Assembly (NCBI RefSeq): GCF_000248055.1
Contig: NZ_BAFC01000111.1
Coordinates: 1-47,581, forward strand
Direction of reading: 5' to 3'
Source: Gordonia sputi NBRC 100414
GTDB taxonomy: Bacteria > Actinomycetota > Actinomycetes > Mycobacteriales > Mycobacteriaceae
Length of the DNA stretch: 47,581 nt
Shown in pieces: positions 41,157 to 47,581 of the stretch (positions are counted from its first letter, which is position 1; every line of letters begins with the position of its first letter). The notes under the pieces are model-generated. The model was given only the letters and a program-made list of their open reading frames with translations. It did not search any database and had not been told where the DNA came from. The position numbers and the translations under genes are program-made.

Positions 41157-42193
41157 CGAGCACCTCCAAGTGCGGTCAGTGGATCAGTGGTGACGAGGAA
41201 TCGGAGCGCCAGCGCGGCGCCTATCAGGCCGAGCGCGATGATGGCGGCAGCGGGCAGGAGGGTCGTGGAGGTGGTCAGCACGAACGGTATTCCGCCGAGG
41301 AATCCACCGACCAGGGCAGTGATGGCCGTTCCGATCGCGGCTCCGACGACGAGCACCATCGCGGCCTGACCCAGCGCATCGCGCACCAGTGAACCGGTCG
41401 ACGCGCCCAACGCCTTGAGGACCGCGATGTCGGGGATGCGCTGCACCGTCCACACCGTGAAGAAGGCGCCGATCACCAACGCCGAGATCACGAACAGCAT
41501 GACTGTCATCAACGTGAGTGAACTGCTCTCGGCCTTGTAGGACGCCAGCGCTGACAGCGCATCGTCGGAACTCGTGACCGTCGTCTGTGTCGCCCGCGCG
41601 ACCGCTGACATGTCGGCACCGTTCGAATCCGTGAAGGTGACAACGGTTGCGGCGCCGGCGTGCGGTGACAACTGCTGCCAGTCGCTGAGTGCCAGGTACA
41701 CGACGGGACTGTGCGAGTACCAGTCGTCGCCGACGATCCGCGCAACCGTAAATGGTCGACCGCCGAGGTCGACGGGTGCTCCTTCACTCGCGTGCAGTGT
41801 CTCCGCCACCGAGGAACTCAATTCGACGCTCCCGGGTGCAGGCGAGTCGCGGTCGGTACCGATGAGCGCCACGGGCACAGGGGAGTCGGGTGCAGTGGTT
41901 GCGGCTATCCGCGACCGCGATATCCCGACGCCGACGCTATCGGGTTGCGCCGAGCGCCATGCGGCCAGTTGCGCTGCGGTGAGCGAGGATTCGTCGAACG
42001 AGGGTGCAGTTCCGGCGTCGGAGAACACCACCGAGTTGCCCGGAAGGTGTTGCACCGCCGAGATGTTCTGGTGGCGTAGGCCCGCCGTGAGTCCGCTGAG
42101 GAATGTGACGAGTATGGCCACGAGCACGACGACGAGCGCTATCAGCGCGAACCGTCCACGGGCGCGCCGCAGGTCGCGAAGCGCGACAAACAT
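41153..42193 (-). CDS. FtsX-family ABC transporter permease
   Basis: The 346-residue permease has one N-terminal helix (ALIALVVVLVAILVTFLSGL), a large extracytoplasmic domain (about 50-210) and three C-terminal helices (LMTVMLFVISALVIGAFFTVW, ALGQAAMVLVVGAAIGTAIT, LLPAAAIIALGLIGAALALR). The FtsX motif VQRIPDIAVLKALGAST sits between them. Half-size permeases of this kind act as dimers in lipoprotein or peptide export, or in signal sensing. The frame is open to 42418, but ATG 42193 with AAAGGACCTC upstream is the likely start. It is divergent from the two-component system. Confidence 0.92.
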   Translation of the reverse strand: MFVALRDLRRARGRFALIALVVVLVAILVTFLSGLTAGLRHQNISAVQHLPGNSVVFSDAGTAPSFDESSLTAAQLAAWRSAQPDSVGVGISRSRIAATTAPDSPVPVALIGTDRDSPAPGSVELSSSVAETLHASEGAPVDLGGRPFTVARIVGDDWYSHSPVVYLALSDWQQLSPHAGAATVVTFTDSNGADMSAVARATQTTVTSSDDALSALASYKAESSSLTLMTVMLFVISALVIGAFFTVWTVQRIPDIAVLKALGASTGSLVRDALGQAAMVLVVGAAIGTAITALVGGFLGGIPFVLTTSTTLLPAAAIIALGLIGAALALRFLVTTDPLTALGGAR

Positions 42194-42384
42194 CGAGAGG
42201 TCCTTTCTGTCGCGGCGCAGCCGGCGATCCTCGTGATCGGCGGCAGCGCAGCGTCGAACTGTGGTGACTTCTTCATGCTCGGCCGCACACGCCGTAAGCG
42301 CGTCGCCCGTCGGGATGGCATCGGCTCCGCCCTCCGTGCGTGTCCTCTCCTCCTTTCGATGGATGCGCGGAGACCGAGCGCGGC

Positions 42385-42390
42385 TATCGT
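42385..42390 (+). promoter_or_regulatory. -10 box for histidine kinase gene
   Basis: TATCGT ends 8 bases before ATG 42399, which is consistent with a leaderless or very short leader transcript. Confidence 0.45.
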
Positions 42391-42398
42391 TGAAAGAC

Positions 42399-43598
42399 AT
42401 GCACCCGTCCCCACTCACCCCCGTTGTCGCTGCGTTGCGGTGGGGTCTGCACCTGCTCGCAGTCGCATTGACCGTCGTGGTGATGGTGCGCGCGTTGATC
42501 GCGACTCCGACCGACGTCGCGGCAGCGATCGTCGCGGGGGTGTGGCTCGCGGTCTACTTCGCGGGCGGTCTTGTGGTGGGCAATCGTCGGCGGGCGCTGC
42601 TGTGGCTGGCTGTACTCACCGCGGTGTGGCTGGTCGAATTGGCACTCACCGCGGAGGCGACGTATCTCGTCTTCGTCCTGTTCTTCCTCTACCTGCACCT
42701 GATGGGTAGACGCATAGGCTTGGCGGCGGTCACGTTGGCTACCGGTGTTGCGGTAGTCGGCTACGCGCTGCACAACGGATGGTCGGCGGCCGCGATCATC
42801 GGACCAGTGCTCGGTGCAGGTGTCGCCGTCGTGATCTCCGCGGGCTACGCACAGCTCTTCGCCGAGGCGCGACAGCGTGAGCGACTCATCGACGAATTGG
42901 TCGCTGCGCGAGCCGATCTCAGCGACCAGCAACAGGCCATCGGCAGAGCCGAGGAACGTGAACGGCTCGCTGCCGAAATCCACGACACCGTCGCGCAGAG
43001 CCTGTCGAGTATCCAACTCCTGTTGCACGCGGCCGAACAGTCGACCGGAGAACAAGCGGCGTCGTCGATCATGTTGGCGCGCAAAGCTGCTGGTGACGCG
43101 CTGACCGAGACCAGACGCCTCATCGCAGAGCTGTCGCCGGCGCCGCTCGACGGCTCCTCTCTGGCGGATGCACTCCGACGAGTCGCCGCCGACGCATCGG
43201 GACACGGCATCACCGTCAGCGTGCTCATCGAGGGCGACGCACAACCACTCGCCATGCCCACCGAGGCGGCGCTTGTCCGTGTGGCGCAGGGCGCGGTGTC
43301 GAACGTGGTCCGCCATTCTCACGCCGGGAGACTGCATCTCACCCTCACGTACACCGCCGACGAGGTGCACCTCGATATCGTCGACGACGGAACGGGTTTC
43401 GCGTCCGATGCGTCGGAGGGATACGGGCTCAGCACTATTCGACGGCGCGTCGACTCTCTCGGCGGACAGGTCGACATCACCTCAGACGACGGAGGTACCA
43501 CCGTTGCCGTGTCATTTCCCGCGGTCTCATTTCCCGCCGTGTCATTTCCCACCGTGGCGCCTGCTGCCGCGCGGTCGGTGCAGGAGAGCGGCCGGTGA
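42399..43598 (+). CDS. Sensor histidine kinase (NarL-type partner, HisKA_3)
   Basis: The 399-residue kinase has about six membrane helices in the first 160 residues with almost no extracytoplasmic domain, a short coiled coil (about 162-190), the HisKA_3 dimerisation helix with the phospho-acceptor His in EERERLAAEIHDTVAQSLSS, and an HATPase domain with VSNVVRHSHAG (N box), DIVDDGTGF (G1) and GYGLSTIRRRV (G2). The C-terminal tail repeats AVSFP, encoded by 15-base tandem repeats. The frame is open to 42261; ATG 42399 has a -10 box. The stop overlaps the response-regulator start. Confidence 0.92.
   Translation: MHPSPLTPVVAALRWGLHLLAVALTVVVMVRALIATPTDVAAAIVAGVWLAVYFAGGLVVGNRRRALLWLAVLTAVWLVELALTAEATYLVFVLFFLYLHLMGRRIGLAAVTLATGVAVVGYALHNGWSAAAIIGPVLGAGVAVVISAGYAQLFAEARQRERLIDELVAARADLSDQQQAIGRAEERERLAAEIHDTVAQSLSSIQLLLHAAEQSTGEQAASSIMLARKAAGDALTETRRLIAELSPAPLDGSSLADALRRVAADASGHGITVSVLIEGDAQPLAMPTEAALVRVAQGAVSNVVRHSHAGRLHLTLTYTADEVHLDIVDDGTGFASDASEGYGLSTIRRRVDSLGGQVDITSDDGGTTVAVSFPAVSFPAVSFPTVAPAAARSVQESGR
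43512..43556 (+). repeat. 15-base tandem repeat in kinase gene, 3 units
   Basis: TCATTTCCCGCGGTC occurs three times in a row with few changes and encodes SFPAV/SFPTV repeats at the C-terminus of the kinase. Confidence 0.85.
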
Positions 43599-44230
43599 TC
43601 CGCGTATTACTTGCCGACGACCATCCGATCGTGCGGGCCGGGTTGTCGGCGTTGCTCGCCAACGCCGCTGATATCGACGTGATCGGCGAGGCCGCGAAGG
43701 CCGACGACGCGGTGGCCTGGTGCGCCGACACCGCCCGATCCCCACAACCCGATGTCGTCCTGATGGATCTCCGCTTCGGAGAGGGGATTTCGGGAGTGGA
43801 GGCCACGCGGAGGATTCACGCCCTGCCACGGGCGCCGCATCTTCTCATCGTCACGAACTACGACACCGACGCCGACATCCTCGCCGCCATCGAGGCAGGG
43901 GCGAGCGGGTACCTCCTCAAGGACACCGCGCCCGCGGAACTACTGGCCGCGATCCGCGCTGCGGCGGCGGGGGAGAGTGCGCTGTCGCCGTCGGTCGCGA
44001 CCCGACTGTTGACGCGGGTGCGCGCCACACCCGACACCGTGCTGACGCCACGCGAGATCGACGTCGTCGCACAGGTGGCCACGGGCCGGAGCAACCGCGA
44101 GATCGCGAAGGCGCTGCACGTGAGCGAGATGACCGTGAAGTCGCACCTGGTGCACATCTTCACCAAGCTCGGTGTCGGCTCCCGGACCGCCGCTGTTGCC
44201 AGCGCGCGTCGTCAGGGACTCATCGACTGA
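43595..44230 (+). CDS. NarL/LuxR-type response regulator
   Basis: The 211-residue regulator has a receiver domain with acidic pair Asp8-Asp9 (LLADDHPIVRAGL), phospho-acceptor Asp58 (VVLMDLRFG), and Lys in GYLLKDTAPAEL. The LuxR-type HTH (about 148-205) has LTPREIDVVAQVATGRSNRE and ALHVSEMTVKSHLVHIFTKL. GTG 43595 overlaps the kinase stop (GTGA). The divergent ABC exporter is the likely target, as in similar actinobacterial modules (inference). It is convergent with the LLM gene 4 bases away. Confidence 0.95.
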   Translation: MIRVLLADDHPIVRAGLSALLANAADIDVIGEAAKADDAVAWCADTARSPQPDVVLMDLRFGEGISGVEATRRIHALPRAPHLLIVTNYDTDADILAAIEAGASGYLLKDTAPAELLAAIRAAAAGESALSPSVATRLLTRVRATPDTVLTPREIDVVAQVATGRSNREIAKALHVSEMTVKSHLVHIFTKLGVGSRTAAVASARRQGLID

Positions 44231-44234
44231 CCGG

Positions 44235-45092
44235 TCAGCCGCGCACGAGACCGATCACCTCCGCCAGTCCGTCGAGATCCTTCGCCGACGGTTCGATGAA
44301 CGTGAAGTACGAGATCCCGGCCGTTTCGTTGAGGTGGTTGATCCTGTCGGCCACCTCCGCAGCGCTGCCGTGGAGGATATTGACTGATTCGCGGAGCGCG
44401 GCGTCGTCGAGGTCCGGGTTTGCCCCGCGCAGCGCGGTGACATCGGGTTCGCGCCCGACGGCAAGGTCGAAGACGATCACGTTGAGTTCGAGTGCGTCGA
44501 AGCGCTCACCGGCCTCGGCACGGACGTGGGCGACTCGGTCGGCGAGCACGTCGTCGGTCGGCAGGTTGGAGAACGCGACGATGTCGGCCTTGCGTGCGGC
44601 AAGAGAGAGCACGCGGTCGCCGATCCCCGCGACCATGATCGGCGGATGCGACTGTACGAACGGCGGCGCCTGCGCGGGATCGTCGAAGGCGACGTGCAGA
44701 TGGTCGACGACCTCCTCGAGATGATCGACTCGCTGGCCGGGGCGGCCGAACGGGATGCCCGCGGCGTCGAATTCGGCTTTCACATAGCCCGCACCGAGAC
44801 CGATCTCGAGGCGTCCGCCGCTGAGTTGATCGACGGTTGCGAGGTCGCGTGCGAGCAGCGCGGGACTGTAGAAGGGCGCGTTGAGTACGAAGTTGCCGAT
44901 CCGCAGGTCCGGTGCCTGCGCGGCAGCCGCGACGAGGGCAGGCATCGGCCCGATGAGGCCGAGATGGTCGGGCACGAGAACGACATCGGCGCCGGAATCG
45001 GCGACAGCTTGCACTTGCGCACGGAACTGATCTCCCGTGCCGGTTCCCATCAGGTTGACTCCGAAACGGATACTTCGAGTATCTGGCGACAT
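44235..45092 (-). CDS. LLM class F420-dependent oxidoreductase
   Basis: The 285-residue protein has the luciferase-like TIM barrel: IRFGVNLMGTGTGDQFRAQV, VPDHLGLIGPMPALVAAA, NFVLNAPFYSPALLARDLAT, VDQLSGGRLEIGLGAGYVKAEF (in pieces) and HPPIMVAGIGDRVLSLAARK. The motif order is that of the TIGR03621 group of probable F420-dependent enzymes. Hydride transfer with F420 is expected; substrate unknown. ATG 45092 (MSPDTRS) is chosen over the start at 45104. It follows lutC by 89 bases on the same strand but is probably not part of the operon. Confidence 0.88.
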   Translation of the reverse strand: MSPDTRSIRFGVNLMGTGTGDQFRAQVQAVADSGADVVLVPDHLGLIGPMPALVAAAAQAPDLRIGNFVLNAPFYSPALLARDLATVDQLSGGRLEIGLGAGYVKAEFDAAGIPFGRPGQRVDHLEEVVDHLHVAFDDPAQAPPFVQSHPPIMVAGIGDRVLSLAARKADIVAFSNLPTDDVLADRVAHVRAEAGERFDALELNVIVFDLAVGREPDVTALRGANPDLDDAALRESVNILHGSAAEVADRINHLNETAGISYFTFIEPSAKDLDGLAEVIGLVRG

Positions 45093-45181
45093 GCCTACTA
45101 CCAACCGGCGTGGCCCGAAAAGGATTCCACGCTGAAAGAATTCCGGGCAGGGCCGAAGTCAACCGGTCTCCCGGCCGGCCA

Positions 45182-45817
45182 CTACGCCTCGACGATGATG
45201 ACGTGCAGTGTGCGCGGTCCGTGGACGCCCTCCACGCGATCGAGTTCGATGTCGCTCGTCGCGCTCGGTCCGCTGATCCAGGTCTGGGGGCGGATCGCCG
45301 AGCCCTGCTCGATCAGGCGGGCCACTGCTTCGGGAACGTCGCTGACGATCTGATCGGTGCGGATCAGGCAGAGGTGGACATCGGGTACCAGTGACACGGC
45401 TCGACGACCTTGTCCCGCGCCGTGATCGAGCACGATGGTGCCGGTGTTGGCTATGCCGACCGCCACGGTGGTGATCACCGCGGACGCGGCGTCGAGTTCG
45501 GTGGGGGAGAGATCGTCATCGGACAGCCACACCGGGTCTACCCCGGACAGCAGGTCGCGGACGACGGCGTCGGCGATGATCGGACCGTCGACGTTCTCCA
45601 GCAGGGCGTTCACGTGATCCGACAGGTGCGCTGAATTGACGCGTTCGACAACGGCCTTGTAGTCGGCGACGCGCTCGGCGAATCGGTCGACGAGGCCGAG
45701 ATCGCCCGTGCTCGAGGGTCGGCCGTAGACCCAGTCGACGGGTGTGACGTCGTCGGCGGGTACGTCGGCCAGTGCCGCGCGGACCCGACCGATGATCTCC
45801 TCACGTGCGGCGGTCAT
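45182..45817 (-). CDS. lutC: Lactate utilization protein C
   Basis: The 211-residue LutC/YkgG protein has the LUD domain signatures: REEIIGRVRAALADVP at the N-terminus, AVVERVNSAHLSD, ITTVAVGIANTGTIVLDHG, RRAVSLVPDVHLCLI and WISGPSATSDIELDRVEGVH. With LutA and LutB it oxidises L-lactate to pyruvate. ATG 45817 overlaps the lutB stop as ATGA. Confidence 0.95.
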   Translation of the reverse strand: MTAAREEIIGRVRAALADVPADDVTPVDWVYGRPSSTGDLGLVDRFAERVADYKAVVERVNSAHLSDHVNALLENVDGPIIADAVVRDLLSGVDPVWLSDDDLSPTELDAASAVITTVAVGIANTGTIVLDHGAGQGRRAVSLVPDVHLCLIRTDQIVSDVPEAVARLIEQGSAIRPQTWISGPSATSDIELDRVEGVHGPRTLHVIIVEA

Positions 45818-47385
45818 CGTGTCTCATCTCCAGAAGTGTTGCCGCGCTCGCGTTTCCACCACTCGCGGAACGTCTCGGCGGGTGGGACCGGGGTGTCACG
45901 CGCACTCGACCACGGAGTCATCGGCCAGGGCAGCGCGCCGAGCGTGCGCCGGTTGCCGAAGAAGCGGTGACTCACCGTCGCGGCTTTCTGCGCGGCTTCG
46001 AGTCTGCGGTGATCGGCGAAGACCTTCTCCATGGCCTTCATCGCTGCAGCTTCGGCGGTCGGAAGCCCCTTCCGATGTTCGTCGACGACGCGGGTGCGCA
46101 GATGAACGAGTATGTCCGGTATGGGAATTCGGACCGGGCACACGTCGAAGCATGCGCCGCACAGGCTCGACGCGTAGGGAAGCGATTGATCGATCTTCGA
46201 CGCCGTGCCGCGCAGCTGCGGCGTGAGGATCGCGCCGATGGGACCCGGGTAGACTGAGCCGTACGCGTGCCCGCCGGTGCGCTCGTAGACCGGACACACG
46301 TTGAGGCACGCGGAGCACCGAATGCAGCGCAGGGCAGCGCGCCCGACCTCGTCGGCCAGGATGCCGGTGCGGTTGTTGTCGAGCAGGACGATGTGCACGT
46401 TCTGCGGACCGTCGCCCGCGGCGACGCCCGTCCAGACCGACGTGTACGGATTCTCGCGTTCGCCGGTGCTGGAGCGGGGTAGTACCTGCAGGAAGACCTC
46501 GAGGTCGGCCCACGTCGGCAGGATCTTCTCGATGCCCACCACGGAGATGAGCGTCTCGGGCAGCGTCAGGCACATGCGTCCATTGCCCTCGGATTCGACG
46601 ACGACAAGGCTCCCGGTGTCGGCGATCGCGAAGTTGGCTCCGCTGATGCCGACCTTGGCGCGCAGGAACTTCTCACGCAGATGCACGCGTGCCGCTTCGG
46701 CCAGCCGCGCAGGCTCCTCGGTCAGGTCGTCGGGTGCGGGGCGTCCCACCTTCGCCATGTTCTGCAGAAAGATCTCGCGGACTTCACTGCGATTTCGATG
46801 GATTGCCGGCACGAGGATATGACTCGGCCAATCGTTGCCGAGTTGCACGATCAGTTCGGCGAGATCGGTCTCCCAGGCATCGATGCCTGCGGCGGCAAGC
46901 GCCTCGTTGAGTTCGATCTCCTGGGTGGCCATCGACTTGACCTTGACCACTTCCGAGGCGCCGGTGTCGCGGACCAGATCGACGACGATGCGATTGGCCT
47001 CCTCCGCGTCGCGCGCCCAATGTACCTGTGCGCCAGCGGCAGTCGCCTTCTCCTCGAACTCGAGCAGATAATCGTCGAGGTGACGTAGCGTGCGGTTCTT
47101 GATCGCCTCCGCCGCGAGTCGCAGTTCCTCCCAGTCGGCGAGTTCGTCGACAACCGCTGCGCGCTTGTGCCGGATCGTCGACGTCGCGTGCTCGAGATTG
47201 CGGCGCTGGACAGTGTTCGCCAGCTCGTGGCGGGCCGCCTTCGGGAACTTCGGCATCCCGACGAATGTCGCGGTCACCCCGACGTGCGGATGTCCGAGCC
47301 CGAAACCGTGCTGGCTCAACGCTTCCTGCTCGGCGTGCCGATCGGACTCATCGACGTGCCGATCGGACTCAACGGTCTCGCTCAT
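45814..47385 (-). CDS. lutB: Lactate utilization iron-sulfur protein LutB
   Basis: The 523-residue protein combines a LUD domain (about 60-310: LRHLDDYLLEFEEKATAAGA, VKVKSMATQEIELNEAL, ISGANFAIADTGSLVVVESE) with two 4Fe-4S motifs, CIRCSACLNVCPVY and CGACFDVCPVRIP, and a C-terminal DUF3390-like tail. It is the electron-transfer subunit of the LutABC complex. ATG 47385 overlaps the lutA stop; the frame is open to 47484. The first 20 residues carry a repeated SDRH motif encoded by two 21-base repeats (47334-47375). Confidence 0.95.
   Translation of the reverse strand: MSETVESDRHVDESDRHAEQEALSQHGFGLGHPHVGVTATFVGMPKFPKAARHELANTVQRRNLEHATSTIRHKRAAVVDELADWEELRLAAEAIKNRTLRHLDDYLLEFEEKATAAGAQVHWARDAEEANRIVVDLVRDTGASEVVKVKSMATQEIELNEALAAAGIDAWETDLAELIVQLGNDWPSHILVPAIHRNRSEVREIFLQNMAKVGRPAPDDLTEEPARLAEAARVHLREKFLRAKVGISGANFAIADTGSLVVVESEGNGRMCLTLPETLISVVGIEKILPTWADLEVFLQVLPRSSTGERENPYTSVWTGVAAGDGPQNVHIVLLDNNRTGILADEVGRAALRCIRCSACLNVCPVYERTGGHAYGSVYPGPIGAILTPQLRGTASKIDQSLPYASSLCGACFDVCPVRIPIPDILVHLRTRVVDEHRKGLPTAEAAAMKAMEKVFADHRRLEAAQKAATVSHRFFGNRRTLGALPWPMTPWSSARDTPVPPAETFREWWKRERGNTSGDETR
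47334..47375 (-). repeat. 21-base direct repeat in lutB, 2 units
   Basis: CGTGCCGATCGGACTCA begins at 47334 and again at 47355, and encodes two ESDRH-like segments at the LutB N-terminus. Confidence 0.8.
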
Positions 47386-47581
47386 GCCGGGTGCTCCTCG
47401 GTCGATGCCAGGATTTCTGCGAGGTGCATGGTCCGGACGCCCGCCCGTTCGCGGGAGAGAAGTCCCCCGATGTGTGCAAGACACGAATTGTCGCCGGCGA
47501 CAAGAACTTCGGCCTCGGTGTCGCGTACATGCCTGGATTTGTCTGCGCCCATCGCCACCGAGACGTCGGCGTTCTTCATGG
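47382..47581 (-). CDS. lutA: Lactate utilization protein A (C-terminal part, cut by window edge)
   Basis: Only the last 66 or so residues are inside the window. They include KNADVSVAMGADKSRHVRDT, EVLVAGDNSCLAHIGG with a conserved cysteine, and RTMHLAEILAST, the end of the second CCG domain of LutA. The N-terminus lies beyond 47581. The stop overlaps the lutB start as ATGA, so the order on the minus strand is lutA-lutB-lutC. Confidence 0.93.
   Translation of the reverse strand, partial: MKNADVSVAMGADKSRHVRDTEAEVLVAGDNSCLAHIGGLLSRERAGVRTMHLAEILASTEEHPA

Overview
The window comes from a high-GC actinobacterium, most likely a member of the Mycobacteriales (Gordonia/Williamsia/Nocardia-like). Signs are the nucleoid protein Lsr2, an AdaA-AlkA fusion followed by ogt as in mycobacteria, an F420-type LLM oxidoreductase, a CwlM/Ami1-like secreted amidase, an LCP ligase, a YkcB-like glycosyltransferase, frequent GTG/TTG starts, and several starts preceded by a TANNNT box 6-8 bases upstream, which suggests leaderless transcripts. 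No phage, transposase or CRISPR array was seen. One tRNA gene (tRNA-Ala, anticodon GGC) lies near the left end.

Layout. 1-2.7 kb: partial CPBP protease, tRNA-Ala, a possible PPOX-family remnant, lsr2 with an AT-rich palindromic upstream region, and a lipoprotein. 2.7-8.3 kb (+): trhO and a CobW GTPase with an ATGA overlap, a secreted amidase, then a tightly overlapping operon SDR / fructosamine-3-kinase-like / nucleosidase. 8.3-13 kb (-): a repeat-bearing membrane protein, rmuC, and the alkylation-repair pair ogt and adaA-alkA. 13-16 kb (+): small hypothetical, AI-2E exporter, ychF.

16-26.8 kb is the more accessory part: an SRPBCC protein flanked by a 57-base duplication of the ychF end, a large TerD-domain protein with two repeated HIRAN-like modules, GNAT plus an Imm5-like protein, a CDF-like transporter with an incomplete metal site, VOC and DUF1801 proteins, an AraC regulator downstream of a glutamate racemase, a glycosidase fused to an acetyltransferase, a second fructosamine-kinase paralogue and a DUF72 protein.

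26.8-32.3 kb holds envelope genes: HtrA-like protease, YkcB-like glycosyltransferase and LCP ligase. 32.4-37.1 kb is the most interesting functional cluster: an NCS1 nucleobase permease, a PucR regulator, a cytosine-deaminase-like enzyme and, overlapping it, an IPNS-like Fe(II) oxygenase. Together they look like a nucleobase uptake, deamination and oxidation pathway. 37.1-40.4 kb: 21-base tandem repeats, PHP phosphoesterase, cyanase, methyltransferase, a 0.3-kb array of TCTCGACAAGCTCGATCA-type repeats, and a small hypothetical. 40.3-44.2 kb: an FtsX-type ABC exporter divergent from a histidine kinase and response regulator. 44.2-47.6 kb (-): LLM oxidoreductase and the lutABC lactate-oxidation operon, with lutA cut by the window edge.

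All assignments are by eye from translated sequence and family knowledge; no database search was run.
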